NCBI GenBank assembly: GCA_002086835.1 | Contig: MVIG01000023.1 | Location: 22,076 to 86,075 of the forward strand | DNA: 64,000 bases | Direction: 5' to 3' | From: Mycolicibacterium porcinum | GTDB taxonomy: Bacteria; Actinomycetota; Actinomycetes; Mycobacteriales; Mycobacteriaceae | Shown here: one piece after another, positions 54,214 through 62,919 of the stretch | Position numbering within the stretch: position 1 is the first letter of the stretch | Layout of the letters: every line of letters begins with the position of its first letter | Made by a program: the position numbers and the translations under genes | Notes under the pieces: generated by a model | What the model was told of the DNA's origin: nothing | Databases searched by the model: none | What the model saw: only the letters and a program-made list of their open reading frames with translations

Positions 54214-54586
54214 CGGGCAGGGTGAACCAACCCCAGGCCAAGAAGGCGAACACGCCGAGATAGACGATGTCGCCGGCCATGTAGAGCCACTCGCTGCGGC
54301 GGAATCTGGTCGTGGCCGCACCGGCCATGAACAGGGCCAGGCCGCAGGCGGCCACCGGGGTCAGCACCGGTGCGATACCCAGCGCGACGGGCAGCACCAG
54401 GCCGAGCGCGCCGACCAGCTTGATGGCTCCGATCGCCTTGAGATGACCGTCGCCGAACTCGTCGACCCAGTGCTGGGTGCTGCCCATCGACCGGTACCGC
54501 TCCCGCGACAGCAACAGCAGGCTGGTCCCGCCTGCGGCGTAGGCCGCGGCCGCGATGATGGTGATGATCCAGAGGGCGGTGTGCAT
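54206..54586 (-). CDS. DoxX-like membrane protein
   Basis: The 126-residue protein has four membrane helices (about residues 5-22, 48-66, 72-90, 100-120) and the FGDGHLKAIGAIKLVGALGLVLP signature of the DoxX-like family. GGAGCGAGAA precedes ATG 54586. It is divergent from an ECF sigma factor gene, 80 bases away. DoxX-like and related small proteins are common partners of ECF41-type sigma genes, so it may be the sigma factor target. Function otherwise unknown. Confidence 0.82.
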   Translation of the reverse strand: MHTALWIITIIAAAAYAAGGTSLLLLSRERYRSMGSTQHWVDEFGDGHLKAIGAIKLVGALGLVLPVALGIAPVLTPVAACGLALFMAGAATTRFRRSEWLYMAGDIVYLGVFAFLAWGWFTLPVT

Positions 54587-54666
54587 TTCTCGCTCCGTTT
54601 CGTGGTTACGTCGAGCCCTGCCGGCTCGTCACTCTTATGACGGATCCACGCGAGGAGAGGTAACTG

Positions 54667-55563
54667 ATGACGACCGAGGCATCACTGGCGGAGACATTCG
54701 ACCGACAGCGCCCGCGGCTGCTCGCGGTTGCCGACCGCGTCCTTGGCTCCCGGGCAGACGCCGAGGACGCCGTGCAGGAAGCGTGGCTACGGCTGTCTCG
54801 TCAGGACGCGGACTCGATCGAGAACGTCGCAGGCTGGCTGACGACGGTGGTGGGCCGCATCTGTGTCGACATGTTGCGGTCGCGCACCAGCCGGGCCGAG
54901 GTGGCGGCCACCGCGGAGATTCCCGAGTTCGTCGTCACCGAGGACTTGGACACCGGGGAGGACTCACCGGAGGATGCCGCGGTGCTCGCGGACTCGGTCG
55001 GGCTGGCGATGCTCGTGGTGCTGGGATCGCTGCGCCCGGACGAACGCCTCGCGTTCGTCCTGCACGACATGTTCGCCGTGCCGTTCGCCGAAATCGGGCA
55101 GATCCTGGACAGGTCCGGCCACGCGGCCAAGATGCTGGCCAGCCGTGCCCGGCGGAAGGTGCAGGGCGTGCCGGCGCCCACCGGAGGCCGCCGGCGGAAG
55201 CAGGAGCAGCGTGAGGTCGTCGACGCCTTCCTGGCCGCCGCGCGCGACGGCGACTTCGACGCCCTGCTGCGCGTGCTGGATCCCGACGTCACCTGGCAGC
55301 GGTACACGGCCACCGGTGTGACCGTCGGGACCGGATCGGACGCCATCGTCGCCGCGGTCCGGCGCGGCCAGGGGACCCGCGTGCTGGCCCGGCGCGTGGC
55401 GGTGAACGGCGAGCCGGGGATCCTGGCGTGGGGACCGACCGGCCGTCCGCTCGGCGTGATGGCCTGCGTCGTCGACGGGGGCCGACTGGTGGGGATCGTG
55501 TCGATCATCGACCCCGGCCGGCTGGCCCGGATGTCACTGCCCGAGCCGCCTGCCGGCGATTAA
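54667..55563 (+). CDS. ECF sigma factor with SnoaL-like C-terminal domain (ECF41/SigJ type)
   Basis: The 298-residue protein has sigma region 2 (about 8-75: LADRVLGSRADAEDAVQEAWLRL), region 4 (about 110-165: FVLHDMFAVPFAEIGQILDRSGHAAKMLASRARRKV) and then an NTF2/SnoaL-like domain (about 178-298) with GPTGRPLGVMACVVDGGRLVGIVSIIDPGRL. The extra domain is typical of ECF41 and SigJ-like sigma factors, in which it replaces a separate anti-sigma factor. GAGGAGAGG precedes the ATG. Confidence 0.9.
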   Translation: MTTEASLAETFDRQRPRLLAVADRVLGSRADAEDAVQEAWLRLSRQDADSIENVAGWLTTVVGRICVDMLRSRTSRAEVAATAEIPEFVVTEDLDTGEDSPEDAAVLADSVGLAMLVVLGSLRPDERLAFVLHDMFAVPFAEIGQILDRSGHAAKMLASRARRKVQGVPAPTGGRRRKQEQREVVDAFLAAARDGDFDALLRVLDPDVTWQRYTATGVTVGTGSDAIVAAVRRGQGTRVLARRVAVNGEPGILAWGPTGRPLGVMACVVDGGRLVGIVSIIDPGRLARMSLPEPPAGD

Positions 55564-55572
55564 CCTGGCCGC

Positions 55573-57291
55573 ATGAAGTCGACCATCCTCTCGCGGCGCG
55601 ACCTGGACTTCCTGCTCTACGAGTGGTTGGACGTCGAAAAGCTCACGACGCTGGGGCGATTCACCGAGCACTCCCGCGAAACCTTCGACGGCGTGCTGGA
55701 CCTGTGTGAGCAACTCGCGACCCGCTACTTCGCGCCGCACAACAAGCTCAGTGACGCCAACGAGCCGACGTTCGACGGGCAGACCGTCACCCTGATCCCC
55801 GACGTGAAAGAGGCGTGGGACGCGTTCGCGGCGGCCGACCTGATCGCGATGGGGATGGATGCCGAGATCGGTGGCGCGCAATTGCCTGCCACCGTCGCGC
55901 AGGCCGCGTTCGCCTGGATCTCCGCGGCGAACGTGTCGACGTCGGGCTATCTGATGCTGACCATCGCCAACGCAAACCTGCTGGCCCGGTTCGGCTCCCC
56001 CGAGCAGATCGAGACGTTCGTCAAACCCATGCTGGCGGGCCGGTTCTCGGGCACCATGGCGCTGTCGGAGACCCAGGCCGGATCGTCACTGGCCGACATC
56101 ACCACCCGGGCCGAACCGCAGCCCGACGGCAGCTACCGGCTGTTCGGCTCGAAGATGTGGATATCGGGCGCCGAGCATGAAATGACCGAGAACATCGTCA
56201 ACCTGGTGCTGGCCAAGATTCCCGGCGGCCCGGCGGGCACCAAGGGCATCTCGCTGTTCATCGTTCCGAAGTTCCTGGCCGACGGCACCCGCAACGGCGT
56301 GGCCATCTCCGGGCTGAATCACAAGATGGGGCAACGGGGTATCACCAACACCGTGCTCAACTTCGACGGCGCGGTCGGCTATCTGGTCGGCGAGCCGCAC
56401 CGCGGCATCGTCTACATGTTCCACATGATGAACGAGGCCCGGCTGGGCGTCGGGATGGGCGCCGTCGCGCTGGGCTACACCGGTTACCTCAAGTCGCTGG
56501 AGTACGCGCGCGAGCGGCCGCAGGGCCGGCCGCTGGGCGTCAAGGACCCGTCGACCCCGCAGGTGCCGATCATCGAACATGCCGACGTCAAGCGAATGCT
56601 GTTGGCGCAGAAGGCTTATGTCGAAGGCGGGCTGGCGCTCGCGCTGTACTGCGCCAAGTTGGTCGACACCGGATCTGCCGACGACACCGCCGCGCTCGAC
56701 ATCCTCACCCCGGTCGCCAAGAGCTGGCCGTCGCAATGGTGCGTCGAGGCCAACAGCCTGGCGATTCAGGTGCACGGCGGCTACGGCTACACCCGCGAGT
56801 ACGACGTCGAGCAGCATTACCGCGACAACCGGCTCAATCCCATCCACGAGGGCACGCACGGTATCCAGAGTCTGGACCTGCTGGGCCGCAAGGTGACCCA
56901 GAACGGCGGGGCCAGCCTGGCGGCGTTGGGGGAGCGGGTCGCGCATACGGTCTCGGCGGCTTCCGGCGCGGCACCTGATCTGGCCGCTCAGCTCGATGCC
57001 TCCTGGCAGCGGCTGGTCGCGGTCACCGGCGCGATGTTCGCCTCCGGTGACATCGAGGCCGCGATGGCCAACAGCGCGGTGTATCTCGAAGCCTTCGGGC
57101 ATATCGTGGTGGCCTGGATCTGGCTGGAGCAGTTGCTCGCCGCCGAAGGCTGTACCGGCGACTTCTATGACGGCAAGCGACAGGCCGCCCGGTACTTCTT
57201 CCGCTACGAACTACCCAAGACCACACCGCAATTGGACCTGCTGGAAAGTCTCGACCGCACCACGCTGGAGATGCGGGACGGCTGGTTCTAG
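55573..57291 (+). CDS. Acyl-CoA dehydrogenase of the FadE5-like long subfamily
   Basis: The 572-residue enzyme is longer than usual FadE proteins, with an N-terminal extension, the substrate/FAD segment MALSETQAGSSLADITTRA, WISGAEHEMTENIV, and the C-terminal HGGYGYTREYDVEQHYRDNRLNPIHEGTHGIQSLDLLGRK, in which the Glu of HEGT is the likely base. An extra helical C-terminal domain (about 430-572) is typical of the FadE5-like group acting on broad chain lengths. TAACCT six bases before the ATG suggests a leaderless transcript that begins at the sigma gene stop. Confidence 0.9.
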   Translation: MKSTILSRRDLDFLLYEWLDVEKLTTLGRFTEHSRETFDGVLDLCEQLATRYFAPHNKLSDANEPTFDGQTVTLIPDVKEAWDAFAAADLIAMGMDAEIGGAQLPATVAQAAFAWISAANVSTSGYLMLTIANANLLARFGSPEQIETFVKPMLAGRFSGTMALSETQAGSSLADITTRAEPQPDGSYRLFGSKMWISGAEHEMTENIVNLVLAKIPGGPAGTKGISLFIVPKFLADGTRNGVAISGLNHKMGQRGITNTVLNFDGAVGYLVGEPHRGIVYMFHMMNEARLGVGMGAVALGYTGYLKSLEYARERPQGRPLGVKDPSTPQVPIIEHADVKRMLLAQKAYVEGGLALALYCAKLVDTGSADDTAALDILTPVAKSWPSQWCVEANSLAIQVHGGYGYTREYDVEQHYRDNRLNPIHEGTHGIQSLDLLGRKVTQNGGASLAALGERVAHTVSAASGAAPDLAAQLDASWQRLVAVTGAMFASGDIEAAMANSAVYLEAFGHIVVAWIWLEQLLAAEGCTGDFYDGKRQAARYFFRYELPKTTPQLDLLESLDRTTLEMRDGWF

Positions 57292-58376
57292 AACTCGATG
57301 ATCTGACGCACGGCCCGTCCGTCGGCCAGCTCGTCCATGCCGGTGTTGATCTGGTCGAGGGTGATGGTGCCGGACACCAGGGATTCCACCGGCAGCTTTC
57401 CGCTCCGCCACAGTTCGACGAACCGCGGGATGTCGCGGGCCGGCACCGCCGAGCCCAGGTAACTGCCGATCAGGGACCGGCCTTCGGCCACAAAGCCCAG
57501 GGGAGACACCGTAATTCGGGCATCCGGCCGGGGCAGGCCGACGGTGATGGTGCGTCCACCGGGCCCGGTGAGCGCGATGGAGGTTTCCAGCGCGGCAGGG
57601 TGGCCTGCGGCTTCGATCACCACGTCGGCCTTGAGGCCGGCGGCCTGTTCGGGGGTGTACGTCTCATGCACACCGAGCCCCCGGGCTTTGGCCAGTTTGT
57701 CCGGTAGCTGGTCCACGCCGATGACGCGCACGTCGTCGTGGGCCAGCGCGGTCAGGGCCGCTGCCATCCCCACGCCGCCCAGGCCGACCACTGCCACGGT
57801 CTGGCCGGGCCGCGGTGTGCCCACGTTGAGCACGGCGCCGCCGCCGGTGAGCACGGCACAGCCCAATAAGGACGCAACAACTGGGCCGACTTCTCGGGGG
57901 ACGGGCACCACCGAGCGCCGGTCCACGACGGCGTAGGTGGCGAAGCCGGACACCCCGAGATGGTGGAACACCGGCCGGCCGTCGCGGGTCAGCCGGATGT
58001 CGCCGTTCATCAACGTGCCGGCGCCGTTGGCGGCAGATCCCGGGCCGCACGGTGTCAGGCCGTCGGTCGCGCACGCGGGGCACTCCCCGCAGCGCGGGAG
58101 GAACGTCATCACCACCCGCTGGCCCACCGGCAGATCTGAATCACCGGCCTCGACGATCCCGGCGGCCTCGTGGCCCAGGAGCATCGGGACGGGTCGCACC
58201 CGGTTGCCGTCCACCACAGACAGGTCGGAGTGACACAAGCCCGCGGCCTCGATGCGCACCAGGAGCTCGCCCGGGCCCGGTTCGGCGAGCTCAAGGTCGC
58301 TCACCCGGATCGGTCGGGACTCGGCGTACGGACGGTTGAGGCCGATGTGCTCGAGGACGGCGCCGCGGATCTTCAT
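57288..58376 (-). CDS. Zinc-dependent alcohol dehydrogenase (AdhE1-like)
   Basis: The 362-residue protein has the class III/mycothiol-type zinc alcohol dehydrogenase layout: catalytic zinc ligands in AAGLCHSDLS and LLGHEAAGIV, structural zinc cysteines in RCGECPACATDGLTPC, cofactor loop VAVVGLGGVGMAAALTA. Substrate unknown. GGAGG precedes ATG 58376. By synteny (followed on the other strand by a thioesterase and a TB18.5-like gene, then mce1R) it matches adhE1 (Rv0162c) from memory. It overlaps the convergent fadE gene by four bases. Confidence 0.88.
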   Translation of the reverse strand: MKIRGAVLEHIGLNRPYAESRPIRVSDLELAEPGPGELLVRIEAAGLCHSDLSVVDGNRVRPVPMLLGHEAAGIVEAGDSDLPVGQRVVMTFLPRCGECPACATDGLTPCGPGSAANGAGTLMNGDIRLTRDGRPVFHHLGVSGFATYAVVDRRSVVPVPREVGPVVASLLGCAVLTGGGAVLNVGTPRPGQTVAVVGLGGVGMAAALTALAHDDVRVIGVDQLPDKLAKARGLGVHETYTPEQAAGLKADVVIEAAGHPAALETSIALTGPGGRTITVGLPRPDARITVSPLGFVAEGRSLIGSYLGSAVPARDIPRFVELWRSGKLPVESLVSGTITLDQINTGMDELADGRAVRQIIEF

Positions 58377-58402
58377 GACCTCCAGCCTGTCAGACTGCCG
58401 GA

Positions 58403-58867
58403 ATGACCGACGGAGCTGAATTGACCCCCGAGGACTTCCCGCTGCACTGGCCGGTGCTGACCCGATGGACCGACAACGACATGTTCGGTCACCTCAACAA
58501 CGCGGTGTACTACGAGCTGTTCGACACGGCGATCAACGCCTGGATCAACACCAACTGCGACGTCGATCCGGTCAACGCTCCCTGGCTCGGTGTGGTCGCC
58601 GAGTCCGGCTGCCGCTACTTCGCCGAGCTGAAGTTCCCCGATCCGTTGGTCGTCGGGCTGGCGGTGGCCCGGTTGGGGAACAGCAGTGTCACCTACCGGC
58701 TCGGACTGTTCGAGCCGAATGGCCCGGTCGCGGCGGTCGGTCATTGGGTGCACGTCTACGTGGACCGGACCACGCGGCGACCGGTACCGATTCCCGACGT
58801 GATCCGCGATCTACTGCAGTCGATATGCTCGCCGGATGCCACTCGTGAGCAAGACCGTCGAGGTTGA
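58403..58867 (+). CDS. Hotdog-fold acyl-CoA thioesterase
   Basis: The 154-residue protein has the 4-hydroxybenzoyl-CoA thioesterase pattern: TRWTDNDMFGHLNNAVYYELFDTAIN, with the Asp/Asn active-site region DMFGHLNN, and GNSSVTYRLGLFE with VHVYVDRTTRRPVPIP. It hydrolyses an acyl-CoA; context suggests fatty acid metabolism. CAGACT lies six bases before the ATG (leaderless-like). It overlaps the following gene by 32 bases. Confidence 0.88.
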   Translation: MTDGAELTPEDFPLHWPVLTRWTDNDMFGHLNNAVYYELFDTAINAWINTNCDVDPVNAPWLGVVAESGCRYFAELKFPDPLVVGLAVARLGNSSVTYRLGLFEPNGPVAAVGHWVHVYVDRTTRRPVPIPDVIRDLLQSICSPDATREQDRRG

Positions 58868-59276
58868 TGCCCCTGCCGAGAAGATCATGGCGATCGTCGG
58901 TGATTTCGAGGCCTATCCGCAGTGGAACCCCGAGATCAAGGGCTGCTGGATTCTGGCCCGCTACGACGACGGCCGGCCCAGCCAGCTGCGGCTCGACGTC
59001 GAGATCCAGGGTCAGTCCGGTGTCTTCATCAACGCGGTCTACTACCCCGCCGAGAACCAGATCTTCACGGTGATGCAGCAGGGCGACCACTTCACCAAGC
59101 AGGAGCAGAGGTTCTCGGTCGTGCCGCTCGGGCCGGACAACACCCTGCTCCAGGTCGACCTCGACGTCGAGGTCAAGCTGCCGGTCCCGGCCATGATGGT
59201 GAAGAAGTTGGCCGGCGACACGCTCGAGCACCTGGCCAACGCCCTCGTCGGCAGGGTGCAGCAGCTCTCCGCCTAG
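58836..59276 (+). CDS. SRPBCC-fold protein (TB18.5-like)
   Basis: The 146-residue protein has the START/cyclase-dehydrase fold: VDAPAEKIMAIVGDFEAYPQWNPEIKG, FINAVYYPAENQIFTVMQQGDHFTKQEQRFSVVPLG and a long C-terminal helix AMMVKKLAGDTLEHLANALVGRVQQL. It likely binds a hydrophobic ligand. Position downstream of an overlapping thioesterase gene and next to mce1R matches Rv0164 (TB18.5) from memory. Confidence 0.87.
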   Translation: MPLVSKTVEVDAPAEKIMAIVGDFEAYPQWNPEIKGCWILARYDDGRPSQLRLDVEIQGQSGVFINAVYYPAENQIFTVMQQGDHFTKQEQRFSVVPLGPDNTLLQVDLDVEVKLPVPAMMVKKLAGDTLEHLANALVGRVQQLSA

Positions 59277-59359
59277 ACCGCCGCGAGGTCGGCCGCGGCC
59301 GCCCGCAGCTCCAGCACGCGGTTGCGGATGCGGTACGCGGGGATTCTGCGCTGCGACAC
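59273..59359 (-). other. Possible 28-codon frame or gene remnant
   Basis: A minus-strand GTG frame ends at 59273 and reads as a basic amphipathic helix (RRIPAYRIRNRVLELRAAAADLAAV). Codon third positions are mostly G or C. No promoter or ribosome site is convincing. It could be a gene fragment or chance. Confidence 0.2.
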
Positions 59360-59464
59360 GCCGGCAACGCCCCCGCTGGGGTGGGCACTTCGATGCCCGT
59401 ACCGAGTTGGGCGCGCTCGATACCCCGCGCCGAGACTCCTCGCCCCGAGATCATCGCTGACGGG

Positions 59465-60208
59465 TCAGTCCCACATCCCGATGTCCTCCAGCCGCGCGAT
59501 GAGCCGCTCGGCGGCGTCGGTGAACTGGTTCGCATTGAGCTCCACCGCGGCCGCCGCATCGCGTCGGCGCAGTGCGTCGATCAGCAACCGGTGATTCTCG
59601 ACGGCCTCGGTACCCCACTTCGGATCGGTCGAATAGATCAGAGCCGGCAGGTACCGCGCGACGTGCAGCAGGAACCAGGCCAGCTTGATCCGGCCGCTGG
59701 CGTGATTGAAGGCCCGATGGAAGGCGAATTCGGCTGACGAGATCGCCACGGGGTCGTGCTCGGAGACCGCAGCCGCGAGCTCGGCGTTGAGCTGCTCCAG
59801 CTCGTCGATCTGGGCGCCGGTGATGCGAGTGGTGGCGGTGGCGGCCAGCTTGCGCGCGATGGTGGCCTGCAGCCAGAAGATGTCCTCGACGTCGGCGCGG
59901 GTCAGCGGAACCACGACGTGTCCGCGGTTGGGCTCGAGCTGCACCATGCCCTCACCGCGGAGCGTGCGCAGCGCCTCCCGCACCGGGGTGATGCTGACTC
60001 CGAGCGCCGCCGCGGTCTCGTCGAGCCGGATGAAGGTCCCGGGCCGCAGTACCCCGGTCATGATCTCGGCCCGCAGCTGGGCGGCAACCTCGTCCGACAG
60101 TTGCTCGCGCCGTCCCCCGCGACGACGCTGCACGGCCGCTCTGGCAGGTGCATTCACGCGAATCCGGTCGCCTTTCTGGTGGGCTTGTCGCCGAGGCGCC
60201 GAGGCCAT
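59465..60208 (-). CDS. mce1R: GntR-family regulator of the mce1 region (Mce1R-like)
   Basis: The 247-residue protein has a basic N-terminal arm, a GntR winged HTH (about residues 38-105: LRAEIMTGVLRPGTFIRLDETAAALGVSITPVREALRTLRGEGMVQLEPNRGHVVVP) and a C-terminal FCD-type domain with FHRAFNHASG and ENHRLLIDALRRRD. In M. tuberculosis Mce1R represses the mce1 operon and responds to fatty acids. Divergent position to fadD5 is the same. ATG 60208 or GTG 60157 could be the start. Confidence 0.87.
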   Translation of the reverse strand: MASAPRRQAHQKGDRIRVNAPARAAVQRRRGGRREQLSDEVAAQLRAEIMTGVLRPGTFIRLDETAAALGVSITPVREALRTLRGEGMVQLEPNRGHVVVPLTRADVEDIFWLQATIARKLAATATTRITGAQIDELEQLNAELAAAVSEHDPVAISSAEFAFHRAFNHASGRIKLAWFLLHVARYLPALIYSTDPKWGTEAVENHRLLIDALRRRDAAAAVELNANQFTDAAERLIARLEDIGMWD

Positions 60209-60231
60209 AGTGTGACCGGGGCAACCCAATG

Positions 60232-60241
60232 TTTGATCAAA
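60232..60241. promoter_or_regulatory. Palindrome TTTGATCAAA, candidate Mce1R operator
   Basis: A perfect ten-base palindrome lies in the divergent gap between mce1R and fadD5, beside an AT-rich TATATT -10-like stretch on the minus strand. It would allow one dimer to act on both promoters. Confidence 0.5.
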
Positions 60242-60283
60242 TATAAAATTCGTGCAACTCAATACCCATGGAGTACAGATCCG

Positions 60284-61876
60284 TTGACTGCCGAGCCGTT
60301 CCCCACTGAGCAGCCCTACCTGGCCCGCCGTCAGAACTGGTCCAACCAACTCACGCGGCACGCGCTGATGCAGCCCGAGAAAACCGCCCTGAGGTTTTTG
60401 GGTCACACCACCACGTGGCGCGAGCTCGATCATCGCGTGACCAAGCTGGCGGGCGCGCTGAGCCGGCGGGGCATCGGATTCGGCGACCGCGTACTGATCC
60501 TGATGCTCAACCGCCCTGAGTTCATCGAGGCGATGCTGGCGGCCAACAGGCTCGGCGCCATCGCGGTCCCGGTCAACTTCCGGATGACTCCGCCGGAGAT
60601 CGCCTTCTTGGTCAGTGACTGCGCGGCCCGCGTCGTCGTCACCGAGCCGGTCCTGGCCGGCGTCGCCACGGCCGTGCGCGATCTCGACGCCACCCTGTCG
60701 ACGGTCATCGTGGCCGACGCCCCGACGGAAGAAGGCGTCCTCGGCTACGAGGACCTGATCGCCGAAGACAGCGAGCCCGCGGCCCCGGTCGACATCCCCA
60801 GCGATGCCCCCGCGCTGATCATGTACACCTCCGGCACCACCGGCCGGCCCAAGGGCGCGGTACTGACCCACAACAACTTGGTCGGGCAGGGCATGACCAA
60901 CTTGTTCACCACCGGCGTCGACATCAACAACGACGTCGGCTTCATCGGCGTCCCGCTGTTCCACATCGCCGGCGTCGCCGGAAACGTGAACACGGGGCTC
61001 ACGCTCGGCCTGCCCACGGTGATCTACCCGCTCGGCGCGTTCGACCCGGGTGCGTTGCTCGACGTCCTCGCCGCCGAGAAGGTCACCGCGATCTTCCTGG
61101 TGCCCGCACAGTGGCAAGCGGTATGCGCTGAGCAGAAAGCCAATCCGCGTGATCTTTGCCTGCGGGCGTTGTCATGGGGTGCCGCGCCGGCGTCGGACAC
61201 GTTGCTCCGTGCAATGGCCGAGACGTTCCCGGGCAGTCAGATCCTCGCCGCGTTCGGGCAGACCGAGATGTCCCCGGTCACCTGCATGTTGTTGGCGGAC
61301 GACGCAATTCGCAAGCTCGGTTCGGTCGGACAGGTTATCCCCACCGTCTCGGCCCGCATCGTGGACGAGAACATGAACGACGTCCCGGTCGGCGAGGTCG
61401 GCGAGATCGTTTACCGTGCCCCAACTTTGATGGCGGGCTACTGGAACAACCCCAAGGCCACCGCCGAGGCGTTCGCAGGCGGCTGGTTCCACTCCGGGGA
61501 TCTCGTGCGTCAGGACGAGGAGGGCTACATCTGGGTGGTGGACCGCAAGAAGGACATGATCATCTCCGGCGGGGAGAACATCTACTGCGCCGAGGTGGAG
61601 AACGTGCTGGCCGGGCATCCCTCGATCACCGAGGTCGCAGTTATCGGTCGCCACGACGAGAAATGGGGCGAGGTCCCGGTTGCGATTGTTGCTTTAGCGG
61701 CGCTCACCGATTCGTTGAGTCTCGCGGAGCTCGACGGCTTTCTCACCGAACGCCTGGCGCGCTACAAGCATCCGAAGGCCCTCGAAATCGTCGACGCCCT
61801 GCCTCGTAACCCCTCTGGCAAGGTGCTCAAGACCGAACTCAGGGAGCGCTTCGGTTCGCCCATCAACGCCCAGTAG
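60284..61876 (+). CDS. fadD5: Fatty-acyl-CoA ligase FadD5
   Basis: The 530-residue enzyme activates fatty acids: ATP motif LIMYTSGTTGRPKGAVLTHNN, adenylate motifs FGQTEMSPVTCMLL and YWNNPKATAEAF, GWFHSGDLVRQDEEGYIWVVDRKKDMIISGGENI and the C-terminal NPSGKVLKTELRERF with the catalytic Lys. Its place between the GntR gene and yrbE1A identifies it as fadD5, which in M. tuberculosis helps recycle mycolic acids. The only start I can support is TTG 60284, with GGAG ten bases upstream. Confidence 0.93.
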   Translation: MTAEPFPTEQPYLARRQNWSNQLTRHALMQPEKTALRFLGHTTTWRELDHRVTKLAGALSRRGIGFGDRVLILMLNRPEFIEAMLAANRLGAIAVPVNFRMTPPEIAFLVSDCAARVVVTEPVLAGVATAVRDLDATLSTVIVADAPTEEGVLGYEDLIAEDSEPAAPVDIPSDAPALIMYTSGTTGRPKGAVLTHNNLVGQGMTNLFTTGVDINNDVGFIGVPLFHIAGVAGNVNTGLTLGLPTVIYPLGAFDPGALLDVLAAEKVTAIFLVPAQWQAVCAEQKANPRDLCLRALSWGAAPASDTLLRAMAETFPGSQILAAFGQTEMSPVTCMLLADDAIRKLGSVGQVIPTVSARIVDENMNDVPVGEVGEIVYRAPTLMAGYWNNPKATAEAFAGGWFHSGDLVRQDEEGYIWVVDRKKDMIISGGENIYCAEVENVLAGHPSITEVAVIGRHDEKWGEVPVAIVALAALTDSLSLAELDGFLTERLARYKHPKALEIVDALPRNPSGKVLKTELRERFGSPINAQ

Positions 61877-62012
61877 TGTTGACGGTTGCGAAAGTAACTC
61901 AGCGTCAACGGTTTCTGCAGGTCGCCACAAAAGTTTGCTGTCTTTGCATGCCCTTGTTAACGGTTGATGGCACAATCCACCCGATGCGGTGCACGGCCCG
62001 GTTTCGATCGGG

Positions 62013-62048
62013 TACAGTCCGGTGGTCTCAATTACTACTCACGAGTAG
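62013..62048 (+). promoter_or_regulatory. Candidate internal promoter and dyad upstream of yrbE1A
   Basis: GGGTACAGT has an extended -10 box TACAGT (62013-62018), and CTACTC-ac-GAGTAG (62035-62048) is a perfect dyad just downstream. An intergenic promoter between fadD5 and yrbE1A is known in M. tuberculosis. A transcript from here would carry an untranslated leader of about 90 bases before GTG 62118. Confidence 0.45.
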
Positions 62049-62117
62049 GGAGAGACGGATCACACAAGCTGACAGGCGACGAGGAGGGGGCGTGCGACAC
62101 GTCCAGGGGGCGCACCG

Positions 62118-62918
62118 GTGACGGCGCCTGCCGACGGGCTCGTCGGCTACGTACGTGGTCAATTGGAGAAGCCGCTGGCTATGGTCGGTGGCTTCTTCAA
62201 GATGACCGTGCTCACTGGAAAGGCCTTTCTCACACGGCCATTCCAGTGGAAAGAGTTCGTGCTGCAGAGCTGGTTCCTGATCCGGGTGGCATTCCTGCCC
62301 ACTCTCGCGGTGTCGATCCCTCTGACCGTGCTCATCATCTTCACCCTCAACATCCTGTTGGCGGAGTTCGGTGCGGCCGATGTGTCAGGCGCGGGCGCGG
62401 CCCTCGGCGCGGTCACGCAGCTGGGTCCTCTGGTCACGGTGCTCGTCGTAGCCGGCGCCGGGTCGACCGCGATTTGCGCGGACCTCGGCGCCCGCACGGT
62501 GCGTGAAGAGATCGACGCTCTCGAGGTGCTCGGTATCGATCCCATCGAGCGGCTGGTCGTTCCGCGCGTGGTGGCGTCCACCTTCGTAGCCTTCATGCTC
62601 AATGGCGCGGTGATCACCATCGGTTTGATCGGTGGCTTCTTCTTCGGCGTCTATGTCCAGAACGTGTCCGCCGGTGCCTATGTGTCCACGCTGACCCTGT
62701 TGACCGGTTTTCCCGAGGTGATGATCTCGGTCATCAAGGCGACCCTGTTCGGTTTGATCGCCGGACTCGTCGGCTGCTACCGCGGCCTCACGGTGGCCGG
62801 TGGCTCCAAGGGCGTCGGCACTGCGGTGAACGAGACCCTGGTGCTGTGCGTGGTCGCATTGTTCGCAGTCAACGTCGTGCTCACCACCATCGGTGTGCGG
62901 TTCGGAACAGGGCACTGA
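62118..62918 (+). CDS. yrbE1A: Mce1 permease subunit YrbE1A
   Basis: YrbE1A is one of two MlaE-type permeases of the mce1 lipid (fatty/mycolic acid) importer. The 266-residue protein has five to six membrane helices and the MlaE signature with the acidic coupling helix ADLGARTVREEIDALEVLGIDPIERLVVPRVVA. It starts with GTG and is followed by yrbE1B after one base. It follows fadD5 after 241 bases. Confidence 0.93.
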   Translation: MTAPADGLVGYVRGQLEKPLAMVGGFFKMTVLTGKAFLTRPFQWKEFVLQSWFLIRVAFLPTLAVSIPLTVLIIFTLNILLAEFGAADVSGAGAALGAVTQLGPLVTVLVVAGAGSTAICADLGARTVREEIDALEVLGIDPIERLVVPRVVASTFVAFMLNGAVITIGLIGGFFFGVYVQNVSAGAYVSTLTLLTGFPEVMISVIKATLFGLIAGLVGCYRGLTVAGGSKGVGTAVNETLVLCVVALFAVNVVLTTIGVRFGTGH

Positions 62919-62919
62919 C

